Source: Strigamia acuminata (taxonomy: Eukaryota; Arthropoda; Chilopoda; Geophilomorpha; Linotaeniidae). Taken from it: a DNA stretch of 64,000 nucleotides. Under the pieces are notes generated by a model. That model did not search any database. It worked only from the letters and a program-made list of their open reading frames with translations, and was not told the origin of the DNA. Position numbers and translations under genes: made by a program. Below are positions 1 to 10,406 of this stretch, piece by piece. The stretch's first letter is position 1; each line of letters opens with the position of its first letter. Location: contig OX442322.1 in the NCBI GenBank assembly GCA_949358305.1, positions 9,796,001 through 9,860,000 on the forward strand. Direction: 5' to 3'.

Positions 1-1602
1 AAAACATTGATGCAAAATAAACTTTGGTGGTTTGGAGTTGATGTCTCAAAACTAGAAAAAACAGAAATTATACAAGAGATTCTTCCAGAAGAGGAACGAA
101 AAATTGTAGTGATGACTATTCAAGTTAAAGAAAGTTTTATTGGACAATTCTTCAAACGTTTCCGGAATTACAACAAACTTTTGAGAGTTTTCTCATACAT
201 TTTGCGATGGAAAAACAAACTTTTGCGCGGTGAGCCTCTCTCGCCACTCGAGTTAGAGGACAACCAATTGAAGATCCTGCAATTTTCCCAGAAACTACAT
301 TTTTCTGAGGAGATTGATGATGTGAAAAACAAAAGAGAATTGTCTAAACATTCCACCCTACGCAATTTCGAGCTCTTCATTGACGAGGACGGATTACTTC
401 GACTTCGTAGCCGCTTGAAAAAATCTTTATTGACATTTGATGAAGTTTATCCAATTATTTTGCATTATGACAGTTGGATAACAAGGCTGTTAATTAAAAA
501 AGTGCATCTGGAGTTGCTTCACGGTGACATAAGCGAAACCTTGTATCACCTACGCGAACAATTTTGGATTATAAGAGGACGAAGAACTATACAAACTGTG
601 ATTCGTGAGTGTGCCATTTGTCGACGTGCAAAGTTGGCAAAGAATAACCCTTCAACGGGTGACCTTCCTGCTGAACGTGTGACACCAGCGGCGCCATTCC
701 AAAACACAGGAGTGGACCACTTGGGTCCCATTTATGTCGGCAGCAATAAGAAGGAAAAGAAAAAAGTTTACATCTTGCTTTTCACGTGTATGGTGACCCG
801 TTCCATACATTTAGAAGTATCAGAGGACCTTTCTGTGCCAAAGTTTTTGCTTGCAATGAGAAGATTTGGGGCACGCCACGGATACCCCGGGAAGATTTTC
901 TCTGACAACAGTAAGACGTTTGAGCGCGGAAGCCTCGAATTACAATCATGGGGGAAACTCATCGGTCATAATGACGTGAAAACATTCCTATCTGAAAAAA
1001 GGGTGCTCTGGACATTCATCCCACCGCTGTCTCCATGGATGGGCGGAGCGTGGGAGCGTTTAGTCCGCTCTGTTAAAGATAAACTTCGAAAGACATTGTT
1101 GCGCAGCACCGTAGACTTAGAAACTCTCCAAACTTTGGCTCTGGAAATTAGTTCAGTGCTAAATTCACGACCTTTAAGTTATGTCCCCGACAGTGTTGAT
1201 GGTGGTAGAATTTTGGCACCTGAAAACTTTCTAACAGGAGGCATGCCAAAATACGTAATAAACAAACAATTGAGTGCAATTAAAAAATCAGATTTGCGAA
1301 AACTAGACATTAAACGACGCCAATTTATTTGGGAGTTCTGGAAAATTTGGAAAAAGAGTTACCTCATGCAACTGAGGAATTTTTATGAAACAAAAGGTGA
1401 TAAGTTCTTCAAAAACCCTAAAGTAGACCAAATCGTGTTGCTAGAGAAAATGGGTACAAATCCCTATTTTTGGCCCCTTGCTAGGATAAAAGAAATTTTT
1501 CCCGGTGAGGATGGTCAAATCCGTGTGATAAAAGTTGTGCTACCCGATGGACGTGAGTTGAAAAGGTCAGTCAAGCATGTGAGAGCCCTAGAACTTGAGT
1601 GA
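1..1602 (+). CDS. BEL/Pao Pol polyprotein, C-terminal part (integrase)
   Basis: The frame is open from base 1 (codons from position 1, reading KTLMQNKLWW...) and stops with TGA at 1600-1602, so this is a true 5'-truncated CDS and the Met near position 10 is internal. What remains is the RH-IN linker, the integrase HHCC zinc domain (HLELLHGD ... CAICRR), the DDE core with Asp at codon 715 (GVDHLG), Asp at 904 (FSDNSKTF) and Glu at 1054 (GGAWERL), and the C-terminal DUF5641-like domain ending RALELE. The enzyme inserts element cDNA into chromosomes. All visible catalytic residues are intact, with no frameshift or stop. It aligns along its whole length with the ends of BEL-2 (41393-46645) and BEL-3 (60597-64000), and is closest to BEL-3. 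Whether the full element is intact cannot be judged from here. Confidence 0.93.
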   Translation, partial: KTLMQNKLWWFGVDVSKLEKTEIIQEILPEEERKIVVMTIQVKESFIGQFFKRFRNYNKLLRVFSYILRWKNKLLRGEPLSPLELEDNQLKILQFSQKLHFSEEIDDVKNKRELSKHSTLRNFELFIDEDGLLRLRSRLKKSLLTFDEVYPIILHYDSWITRLLIKKVHLELLHGDISETLYHLREQFWIIRGRRTIQTVIRECAICRRAKLAKNNPSTGDLPAERVTPAAPFQNTGVDHLGPIYVGSNKKEKKKVYILLFTCMVTRSIHLEVSEDLSVPKFLLAMRRFGARHGYPGKIFSDNSKTFERGSLELQSWGKLIGHNDVKTFLSEKRVLWTFIPPLSPWMGGAWERLVRSVKDKLRKTLLRSTVDLETLQTLALEISSVLNSRPLSYVPDSVDGGRILAPENFLTGGMPKYVINKQLSAIKKSDLRKLDIKRRQFIWEFWKIWKKSYLMQLRNFYETKGDKFFKNPKVDQIVLLEKMGTNPYFWPLARIKEIFPGEDGQIRVIKVVLPDGRELKRSVKHVRALELE

Positions 1603-1662
1603 TTTTTCTTTTGTGATTTTTTTGCGTGGTTCTCCATCTCTGTCCTCTCGCCGGCAATTCGC
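1603..1662 (+). promoter_or_regulatory. Polypyrimidine tract and GCCGGCAA motif before the 3' LTR
   Basis: Between the pol stop and the LTR lies a C/T-rich stretch ending CTCTCGCCGGCAATTCGC, immediately followed by LTR TGTTGC. The same arrangement is seen before the 3' LTRs of BEL-2, BEL-3, Pao-TK, A and B. It sits where the polypurine plus-strand primer would normally be, but on the coding strand it is pyrimidine-rich. Confidence 0.6.
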
Positions 1663-3224
1663 TGTTGCAAGACAGCGTAGATATTGTTGTGCTATTTTAT
1701 TGTCATTATTTATTACCATTTACTTTGAGTTGATTAAAATCTTTAAGTGTTTTTATTTCCTTTGCCTAATTGGTATTTTTTCACTTTTCAGATTTTTATT
1801 GCTTATTAAAGTGTTTTGACTTGATTTTTATTCATACTTTTCAATATTTAGTAGTGTTTATGCTTTGTATTTATTTCAAATATCTTATTCCGTGCATTTA
1901 TTGACTTATTCACTTGTTTTAAGAGAGTATGTGTTGATTCCGAACTGTTTTGGTGCATATTTCGTTCCCTAGTATACATTTGCGATGCTAGTGACGTCAT
2001 TTTTCTGTTTCCCGTAAAGTTACGGTTCCGTCTTCTAACCTTTTGTTTAGTACTTTTCAAATCCCTTGGAATTTTATTAAGCATTCGTTTAGACTAATTC
2101 AAGCATGCTCTTTCTATCTAGATGCATCAAAACTGCTTTGGAAGTTCCGTTTGTTTGGTTTGAACGTTCGTTTCCATCTGCCATAAAAGCGCAGCCGGGA
2201 ATGTTCGTTTGGCCGATAAATTCGTATTTATTCAATCTGTGTATTTTATTCCGATGTTTTGTGAAGAGAATTGTTAATTATTCTTGTTATTTAATCGATA
2301 CTTTATTGATTATATACATTTAGTGTTTTTACATTCATTTTACGTGTGATTTTGCCGCCGATGTTATGTTCGCCGGACGCCATGTTTGATCCAACACCTT
2401 TGTTATGTTCGCCGGTCGCCATGTTTGTCCCAAGCGACGATTACACAATGTAACCGTTATTTTTGTATTTTATATCACATAATTTGCATTTACTATTACA
2501 TTGCGTTATTATTCAGTATGTATTCTTCGATAATTTTGTGCTTTTGTACCGATCGAAATTCAAATGTGATCGTTATGTAATTTTCCTGGCCTGTGATTGG
2601 CTATCGTCAATCCTCTCTTTCCGAGATCGGTTTATTGCTAATATCTCATTGTTTAACGTGTTTTTGGACATTGTTGTGATTAGCTTTTTTGTTCACCGCA
2701 TTCTTGTGGTCATTTCAATGTATTTCAATGTATTTTTAGTGCATTTTTAAGCAAATGCCAACTTTGCCGTGATCTTGTTTCCTCCGTTACCATGGTAACG
2801 GAATCTTTTGTGTATCTGTATTTCGCCGCTATCGGCCTGGCGCGTGCCATATTCGGTACTGCGCATGTGCGGTTCTCTAAGAACCAATCTAATTGCTGTA
2901 ATTTCATCAGTTATTAACCAACCTTTGAATAAATGTGTTGTGTTTTATTAGCTCTTGTTTTAGGCTTATTTTCAAACACATTCAATGTGTAGTGAGTAGT
3001 TTAAAATTTCTCAGGCCAACTTATGTTTCCGCCACCTATTGGATACTTGGTGCAGGTGTTCTCCACATTGTTCCAGCGGTTCAACAATGCCATTTGTTGC
3101 GGATTTATTGCTCTCCAGTGCGATTTTCGTACTAGCCACGCCATACGACCTTGGGCGAGCTCAAGTGTCTTGAATTTGGATACGCATCGCCATTCCTTTC
3201 CTTCTGTCTTGTTGACCTGCAACA
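1663..3224 (+). repeat. 3' LTR of BEL-1 (1562 bp)
   Basis: Starts TGTTGCAAGACAGC right after the GCCGGCAATTCGC motif and ends TTGACCTGCAACA. Landmarks shared in order with the BEL-3 LTR include the repeated TTCGCCGG(A/T)CGCCATGTTTG block near 2369-2425 and the CCTCCGTTACCATGGTAACGG hairpin near 2780-2800. Short ORFs here are not conserved in the sister LTR and I do not regard them as genes. Confidence 0.88.
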
Positions 3225-4459
3225 CCCGTAGACTCAGAAACGGCGGACTTCTCTTTTTTGCTAATCCACTTCACTTGTCTTAGGCAACAACCTTTACTAT
3301 CAGCTCTGTAAATCTCTAATATTTTCCTATCTTAATTCTGCCTTTGAAAACTCCATCAACTTTGTTTAAAAGAAAACCCTGTCAAGACCAATTACACCAC
3401 ATGCTGCTATTTTCTAATGGAGGGGTTAGTTTCCTGTTGTTATCCAGTCAAGGACATTCGATATTTAACTGAATCCACCATAACTTGGGCTTATTCTAAG
3501 CACCCTGTATTTTATTTCCCGTGTTAAATGTTTGAGTTAAGGGTGAGGGAAGCCATGAAGACTCTTCTATCTGTTATTTTTTCCACAATATAAAATCTTA
3601 GGATTAGGAAAACAGGAAATTAATCAAAAAAGTTTAGTGACCGTTCCTCTTCGGCGACCGACGGCGTGCACTCCGCCGGTGGCCGGCAGGACTTTCCCGG
3701 ACACATCTTGTCGTTTCCAATCCCAATTTTATTTTATATTCATATAATTCCCTCCCGACTCAAAAAAAAAACAAGAAAGGAAGCTCTATTGCTATTCGGG
3801 TCCCTACTCCTGCTAACTCCGGCTGGAGGTCTCTAAGGGATGCAGTTGGTTTGGAGCTTGTTTGTGAAGTAGTTCATAAAAAAATACGTATTCCTGAAGT
3901 TGAATCCGATGAGATGGCGGATACTCGTTTCCGTACTTTGCCGCTGAAATCGACTAGTGTGAGCGCTTCTCTATGGAAATGTTAATGAATTAAAACATGC
4001 AATCAGTTGTAAACATCAGCAGTACTGTATAGTTTACATTGCGATTAAATATCAATAAAGTTTGCACATCTAAAAAAAAAAAACGATGTTGCATGTCGAA
4101 GAATCGAACATTCAAACGAAAAACCATTAGAACCATAAAGAGAGAAGGGGTGTAGAGGGACTTTATATCTGATTGTGTGCATGAAAGCACTGTCCTTGTA
4201 ACATTAGCTAAGCTGACATGAACAGGTCCCGATATATCCCGCATTCGTTTTAACTCTAAACAACTACATCAAATAGGAGAGCTTTCCATTTTCGTCTAAT
4301 CCCGAGGGGAAAAGCGATTTATTCATCTAAATGGCTTGAAACTCCCATTATCTAGTTCAACTGTTATGAAGGTCTAAGAGGTCAAGGTTTTCTATTCTAT
4401 TTACTTCTTTATGTATTTTCTAACCCTAAAAGGACAACGTAACCCATATGTGAGCACCG
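3225..4459. other. Unassigned sequence between BEL-1 and A-1
   Basis: No similarity to the other families of this window was seen on reading. It may be the left part of element C, because A-1 is inserted with a clean TSD between 4459 and 10403, which makes 4459 contiguous with 10407 before that insertion. The one notable item is the retrocopy-like block at 3641-4083, listed separately. The rest is low-complexity AT-rich DNA without a convincing ORF. Confidence 0.5.
3641..4083 (+). pseudogene. Possible 5'-truncated retrocopy of an mRNA (ORF end, AATAAA, poly(A))
   Basis: A frame is open from the codon after TGA at 3638 to TAA at 3983-3985, about 114 codons without a good start Met. The second half (from about 3785) has protein-like composition, for example IRVPTPANSGWRSLRDAVG. 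About 70 nt after the stop comes AATAAA (4054-4059), and 12 nt further a run of twelve A (4072-4083). Stop, short 3' UTR, polyadenylation signal and A-tail in this order are the signature of an mRNA copied back into the genome by LINE-type machinery. I do not recognise the protein. An A-run at 3762-3771 could instead mark a second, earlier insertion. A chance arrangement remains possible. Confidence 0.35.
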
Positions 4460-5232
4460 TGTTTCTAGCAGTGCTTGAAGACCGTGTTGCACTCTAGAAG
4501 ACATTTGAAAATGGTTAAAATAAATAACCCTATTTACCAGAACTTGTGAAGAATCCCAAAGAAGAAAGTCCATTACAGGAAAAAACCTTGGTGTGAAACC
4601 TGTAAAGTGAGCTGTGAACATGTTGGGACAATTCAATACTATTGTGCTCAAGTTAGCACACAAAAACGAATTTATTGTAAAGTTAAAATCTATCAAAACA
4701 TTACACATAAGAGAGGAGAAAATCAACGTTACTTAGGACTAGAAAAAACATATAACAAGTCAGAGTAGTTGCTGCGCAACCTACAACAATTAGAGCAGCG
4801 GCTCTTAGCAACGAGTGGCAACAATCACTCGCAAGAGGCGAATTGTCCCTCTAGTGACAAAATGATAAAGCGTATACAAGAAAATACACAGTTTCGAGTA
4901 TAAAATCATTACAAAAGGCACAAAACCGTAATAAATTAAGACAAAGTGTTTCAAATAAATAAACTAACTTAGGAACTAACAACAGCAACTCTTTGGACGA
5001 ATCCAAGCAGTAAAACTCCAAAGAATCAAAGAAAAGATACAAGATTACCTTAAAAAAGACAGCTTAAATCAGGTAAAACATAACTCCCACGTCACAAACT
5101 ACACGAAATTCATTTAACCTTTAGCCAAAACTTAAGCTGCACTATTAACTAAACACAAACTTAAATTAATGATTAATCAAAGCAAATCCGCTATTGCGAT
5201 AGCAAAAATCCATGTTGCGCGTGCTCGCAACA
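4460..5232 (-). repeat. 3' LTR of A-1 (773 bp)
   Basis: On the minus strand it begins with the self-complementary TGTTGCGAGC...GCAACA start at 5232 and ends CTGCTAGAAACA at 4460. It appears identical to 9630-10402. Confidence 0.9.
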
Positions 5233-8200
5233 GCGTTGCCGGCCAAAGAAGAAGGAAAGGCAAGGTAGAAAACCGTTGAAGGAATTCCCCATCAAAACCA
5301 AGAGAACGGGAAGAAACAGTAACGAAGCCAAGCTCGACCTTGTAAAAGTCGCGAAGGCAAAACCATAGACACGAAGGCAAAAAGCTGTAACCTAAACATC
5401 CGAGACCTCTAGGAGCGTCCCAGGGTCAAGGGCATCGAAGTCGGATCGCGGCCCAAAAACACCGGAGAGACGAAAGAAAAGAGAAGTTGCGTTGCGGCGC
5501 ACTTCCTATCAACAACCAACAAAAACTAAAAGAAACTTAAAACACGAGAGAAGAAAGAGAAGGGCCGTGCCACGATGACCTAGTCCAGACACCGAGGGGC
5601 TACGACGTCGCCAATAGACACGTGGCACACACACAAAATACCTTTAGAAAATCTGACTGAACGGGTTTTCTAACCGGAACAACGTGAGAACATTGCGGGA
5701 GCTTCTCAGAAAGCTCAGTCTGTCAACCCGTAGACAGACGCTTAAACTAATGAAAGCTAAAAACAGGAAAACGAGAATCCTCGTCAAAGAGGAAGGAAAA
5801 CTGTCACAGAAGCTCTTGAACGAGCATGGTCTCGCAAGGAACAAGACATGCAGGAAAACTAGAAGAAACTTGGAACGCAAAAAGGAACAAACTTGAGACA
5901 CGGCAGGCTTCACCGCCTCGTTGTTCTCGAGCCAGCGCTCAAGTGGCAACGTACCACGGAAACCTCCGTCCGCCTGCAAACACAAGCTGCGAACTCAAAC
6001 TTATTAAACTATTAAAGACGACCTTTATCTCGAAAACAAGAAAAATGCAAACTAAGGGAATGAATGCGTTGACCCAGACCTATCGTCTGACCAACCACCC
6101 AGCATTCGTACGAAGAACTAGAAAATGCCGTCAAGACCTAGGCACCACTCTTTCGCAAAGAGTGACTAACTAACAACTTACCCAAAGCCATGACCACCTA
6201 GCTAACATGATCATGCCAGAAGAAGGAAAAAGAGAACGAGAAAGCATGAAGCTCAGGCAATGCGAACCATTCACAGCAACTGCCACGCAAAGGCGTTGAC
6301 CGCACCCTGACTTGACATGAACCCACGAAACCGCTAAGAGCAGAGCATAAAGAAAAAAGGAAAGACTTAGTCAGATGACTGTGCAAGCCAACTGCGACCT
6401 CTTGTCCACAGTGACAATGAAACACGCGCACACTGACCCATCGACCACAACTTTATCTAACTAATAAAAGAAAAACGGTTCAATTATCTAAAAAAAAAAC
6501 GAGCACGTTCCGTGCAAATAAATACCGGCAAAAACGTCAATATTATCACTAAAGCTATTGGCCAAGTATGGCCTCACAAGGGAAACTAACAAACTGGAAC
6601 TGTGAAAACCAGCAAGAATTCCAAAACACTAAGCTTTCTGCTTTTTTTTTCGAAGAGGGAATAAGTCCGTACCCAAATAATCAATCCATTTCCTCCCCAC
6701 GAGAAAAGAAAGGAAAGGGGCCTGCTTCTATTTGAAGATCAACAGGTGTCAAACGATACTGAAAAACGTTGGAAGCAGTGCAACTGCAACCAAATGAAGC
6801 GAAGCTACACTTCCTGCACGAAAACTAATCACGTCGTTGAAAAGAAATTAAAACCGGTGGCTATCTTTCAACCGAGCTGCGCTTTACGAATGCGCCTTGA
6901 ACAAGGAGGTACCCGATGGACTGCACGTCCGCACTCGGGCCACCGTGTAGCCTGTTGTGAGCAGACTACCACGAAGACTGAAACTTCTTTAACCGAGAGG
7001 GAAATAGAAACTAGATCTAGTTAAAACCCCATGCTCCAATAAGGAGGCTACCGTATGAACGCTTGGCCCACCCCGAGTCGGAACCAATATGATTGAACCG
7101 AGAAACGAGAGAAGAGGGGGGGGTTGCTTGACGTCCCTGATTGCGAGGGGCGTCACACATAGACATGAGCAGAAGGACTTGCCAGTTGCCAACCGCATTA
7201 CTGGAACCGGTAAGCAACTGCAAGTCGACAATTGACTCGCTCACATACCCATTGACCACATCGTCGATCAGCAAGCCGACTTCCGGAAATCGCCACTCTA
7301 CTGAAAGCACGTGTTGTCCAATGACTAAAACGTGTTGCCGAGTGCCGGCGCCAAGAAGGCCGCACACACACGTCCTTCGACCCATCCTAGAGTGGGCTCC
7401 CTGCCTAGTGCATGTCTGCCTCACTGCAGAGCTAGGGATGAAAGACTAACAACAACTACTCAGTCGCGGGAAGCAAACGTAGAAATAGGGGCCGCCAAGA
7501 GGCGCAGGGACATTGTCTCGGACACGACATCTAACAGAGTATGGCAGTACAAACCTGCCCTCTGAAACACATCGAATGGCAGTCCTTGCTGTGCACAGCA
7601 AAAACGACCATCCAAAACAAGTACCTATACCCTAACGCCACGCTAGCTAGCCGCAACCCAAAAATAGCAAGCAAGCTATTTCCTAAACGAATAAGCTAAA
7701 ATGTCCAAATTCTAAGGTTGCCCCAAAGAACTAGAATAACTAAACTCCCTTTTTTAAACGATAAAAGGAGAGACTAATCACTAATGAAGACTCATGAAAC
7801 GCTACGGACGTTTCCACGAAGAGAAAGCGAAAATGCAGAACGTACATCACCAGCGGTAGACACTGGGTGCAGCGGTCAACAACAGAAACTGGACTTGCCC
7901 AGTGGGCGGTGCGGATCGGCTGCTCTAAACTTCCAGCACCGACAGAAGTCACACGCCTATCTAAATCCAAACCCACTTGCAAACAAGTCGTATAACAATC
8001 TAACCTAACAGAGATTGACGGACAGGTAAGAACCGACTGACCTCGCGGGCCAGCGCTCGCTCAGCAAGACATGAGCAGCAAAAGAACGAATCTTGTTCTA
8101 AAAACAAGAAACGTTCTACAAACACACGAATACAAACGGGTGTGCCCTCTCCCGAAGCGGAGAGATGATCGACACCAGAGCTCACGAGGAAACTCGTGCG

Positions 8201-9059
8201 GCACACGAAAAACATTGGACACAAAACGTAAAGACCAGAGGTCGTCCACATTCCAAACACAAGAGCAGGCTCACATGACGAGAAGAAGCTAGATCACTCA
8301 AGGACCCCCCTGACCGCCGCTCTGATAGGCGGGAAGGACGAGGAGAAGGAACTGGTTGGCTCACAATAGCTAGTAATTTAACTTTAGCGTAGGGCAGAAA
8401 GCTAAAAGCGGGAGTTAATCGACCCCGAGCTGACGACTAACTGGCCAACACCACTAAAAATTTGCAAATGTGACGACGCTCCTGTCATTAAGCCTAAAAA
8501 TTTCTTAAAAAGACTACACGAAAAAGGGAAAAACCCCGGGAGATCAAAGAACTCAAGTCCAAAGAGCTAATAACGTGGTAAATTGGCAAACTCGATTAAA
8601 AAGGGAAACTTGGAAACAAGTAGCTTTGCTTCTCACATATTAAACCAAAAATTCTTACCAAAAACGTGAGTGAACAAAGAATAAAGCTATTAACCAGCAC
8701 AGGCATAAATGCGATCAGAAAATTGGACTCCCTTATTGAATCCAGACACAGAAAGCCAATAAATACGTACAAATCATTCTTTGGCACTTAAACAATGAAC
8801 TGAGGACAATAGCAACCTAACCGTAAGCGAGGAGGGCAAAAACAGAAGTTTAGGGTTTAAGGGGACTCCAAACAAGGCGCAAATAGGCGTGGAAACTAGC
8901 TACACTTGCACAACGACGTATGCAGAAGCATGAAACAGAACTAACGCCCCAAAACTCCCAAAACAACCACAATTTCCCCCAAAAACCTTAAAATTAACAT
9001 TTGATGAAAACGAGAAAATATAATCGACAAAAAAAACGAAATCTTCATTGCCGACTCTA

Positions 9060-9629
9060 GTACATTGCGTTGTGTATAACTGGCGGCCGACTGACGCTTG
9101 AAGAGTGACTCTTCCAAACTCGGTGACCATTCTGTGTGCGCTGACGGCACGAATCTTTTGGCGGGACTGTCCGGTACAACTGAGAGAACTCGCTCTGCTG
9201 CTGAAGAAACAACTCGACTGGAATCTTGACCGCGTCGCTTGTGAGACGGCGCACGTCTGTGTGGACACAGCCTCGTACTGTCCAACGAACTGGGCACACG
9301 AAATCCTGGAAAATCTTGCCGAAACTCTCTCCATCGACGATCCCGAAGTGGTCGCTGCATTCCGCCATACGACGCACTCGTACTGGGCGAATCTGAGACG
9401 AATTTCGCCATCCCGAGCAGCAATTCTCGATTTGACCGACAGCCACACGCATTGCGCTTGTGAATGCGCTGGCTTCACACGATGCGTCTGTCGTCACTAA
9501 GCGCTGGCAGCCTCCACTGCAATTACCGATCTTGTTTCCGAAAATGGCGGCGATGTCACCCATTTTCGAACTCACGGCAACCTGACGACACCTGGCTAGC
9601 ATCCTGGTCAAGCAAAACGGCACCAATTT
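9060..9629 (-). promoter_or_regulatory. A-1 leader: PBS-like site, GC-rich block and conserved 16-mer
   Basis: Read on the minus strand from the LTR edge at 9629, a TTGGTGCCG PBS-like sequence comes within a few bases, as in A-2, A-3, B and C. A visibly GC-richer block follows and ends with ACACAACGCAATGTAC (9060-9075 on plus). Several overlapping frames are open on both strands here, one of about 131 codons on plus and two of 160-190 on minus. This fits GC-richness with few stop codons better than a gene. I read the block as a structured leader or packaging region. Confidence 0.55.
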
Positions 9630-10402
9630 TGTTTCTAGCAGTGCTTGAAGACCGTGTTGCACTCTAGAAGACATTTGAAAATGGTTAAAATAAATAACCC
9701 TATTTACCAGAACTTGTGAAGAATCCCAAAGAAGAAAGTCCATTACAGGAAAAAACCTTGGTGTGAAACCTGTAAAGTGAGCTGTGAACATGTTGGGACA
9801 ATTCAATACTATTGTGCTCAAGTTAGCACACAAAAACGAATTTATTGTAAAGTTAAAATCTATCAAAACATTACACATAAGAGAGGAGAAAATCAACGTT
9901 ACTTAGGACTAGAAAAAACATATAACAAGTCAGAGTAGTTGCTGCGCAACCTACAACAATTAGAGCAGCGGCTCTTAGCAACGAGTGGCAACAATCACTC
10001 GCAAGAGGCGAATTGTCCCTCTAGTGACAAAATGATAAAGCGTATACAAGAAAATACACAGTTTCGAGTATAAAATCATTACAAAAGGCACAAAACCGTA
10101 ATAAATTAAGACAAAGTGTTTCAAATAAATAAACTAACTTAGGAACTAACAACAGCAACTCTTTGGACGAATCCAAGCAGTAAAACTCCAAAGAATCAAA
10201 GAAAAGATACAAGATTACCTTAAAAAAGACAGCTTAAATCAGGTAAAACATAACTCCCACGTCACAAACTACACGAAATTCATTTAACCTTTAGCCAAAA
10301 CTTAAGCTGCACTATTAACTAAACACAAACTTAAATTAATGATTAATCAAAGCAAATCCGCTATTGCGATAGCAAAAATCCATGTTGCGCGTGCTCGCAA
10401 CA
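9630..10402 (-). repeat. 5' LTR of A-1 (773 bp)
   Basis: Direct repeat of 4460-5232, with no difference noticed side by side. It is followed by TSD ACCG at 10403-10406. Confidence 0.9.
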
Positions 10403-10406
10403 ACCG

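Larger units (their letters stand above)
1..3224 (+). mobile_element. BEL-1: 3' part of a BEL/Pao LTR retrotransposon, cut by the window start
   Basis: The window opens inside pol, just after the RNase H region. The integrase ends at 1602, a polypyrimidine stretch runs to 1662, and a 1562-bp LTR follows (1663-3224). The LTR has TG...CA ends (TGTTGCAAGACAGC ... CCTGCAACA) and matches the BEL-3 LTR at 58977-60543 with moderate divergence, so BEL-1 and BEL-3 are one family. The 5' LTR, Gag, protease and RT lie outside the window, so the TSD cannot be tested. The base after the LTR is 3225 (CCCG...). Confidence 0.93.
4460..10402 (-). mobile_element. A-1: full-length non-coding LTR retrotransposon (LARD-like), TSD ACCG
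   Basis: Two 773-bp LTRs (4460-5232 and 9630-10402) that look identical flank a 4397-bp interior. The 4 bases before (4456-4459) and after (10403-10406) are both ACCG, so the insertion is intact. The element reads on the minus strand: 5' LTR 9630-10402, PBS-like site and GC-rich leader 9060-9629, a long interior without any Gag, protease, RT or integrase, then a polypyrimidine/GGCCGGCAACGC segment (5233-5260 on the plus strand) and the 3' LTR. Size and lack of coding capacity fit a large retrotransposon derivative that must be mobilised by enzymes made elsewhere. Near-identical LTRs imply recent movement. Open frames along the body overlap on both strands and match no family I know. Confidence 0.9.

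Noticed and set aside
5210-5235. Hairpins at A LTR starts as transcription terminators
   Set aside because: They are the LTR 5' termini, fixed by LTR alignment and TSDs in a eukaryotic element. A bacterial-type terminator is not expected here.
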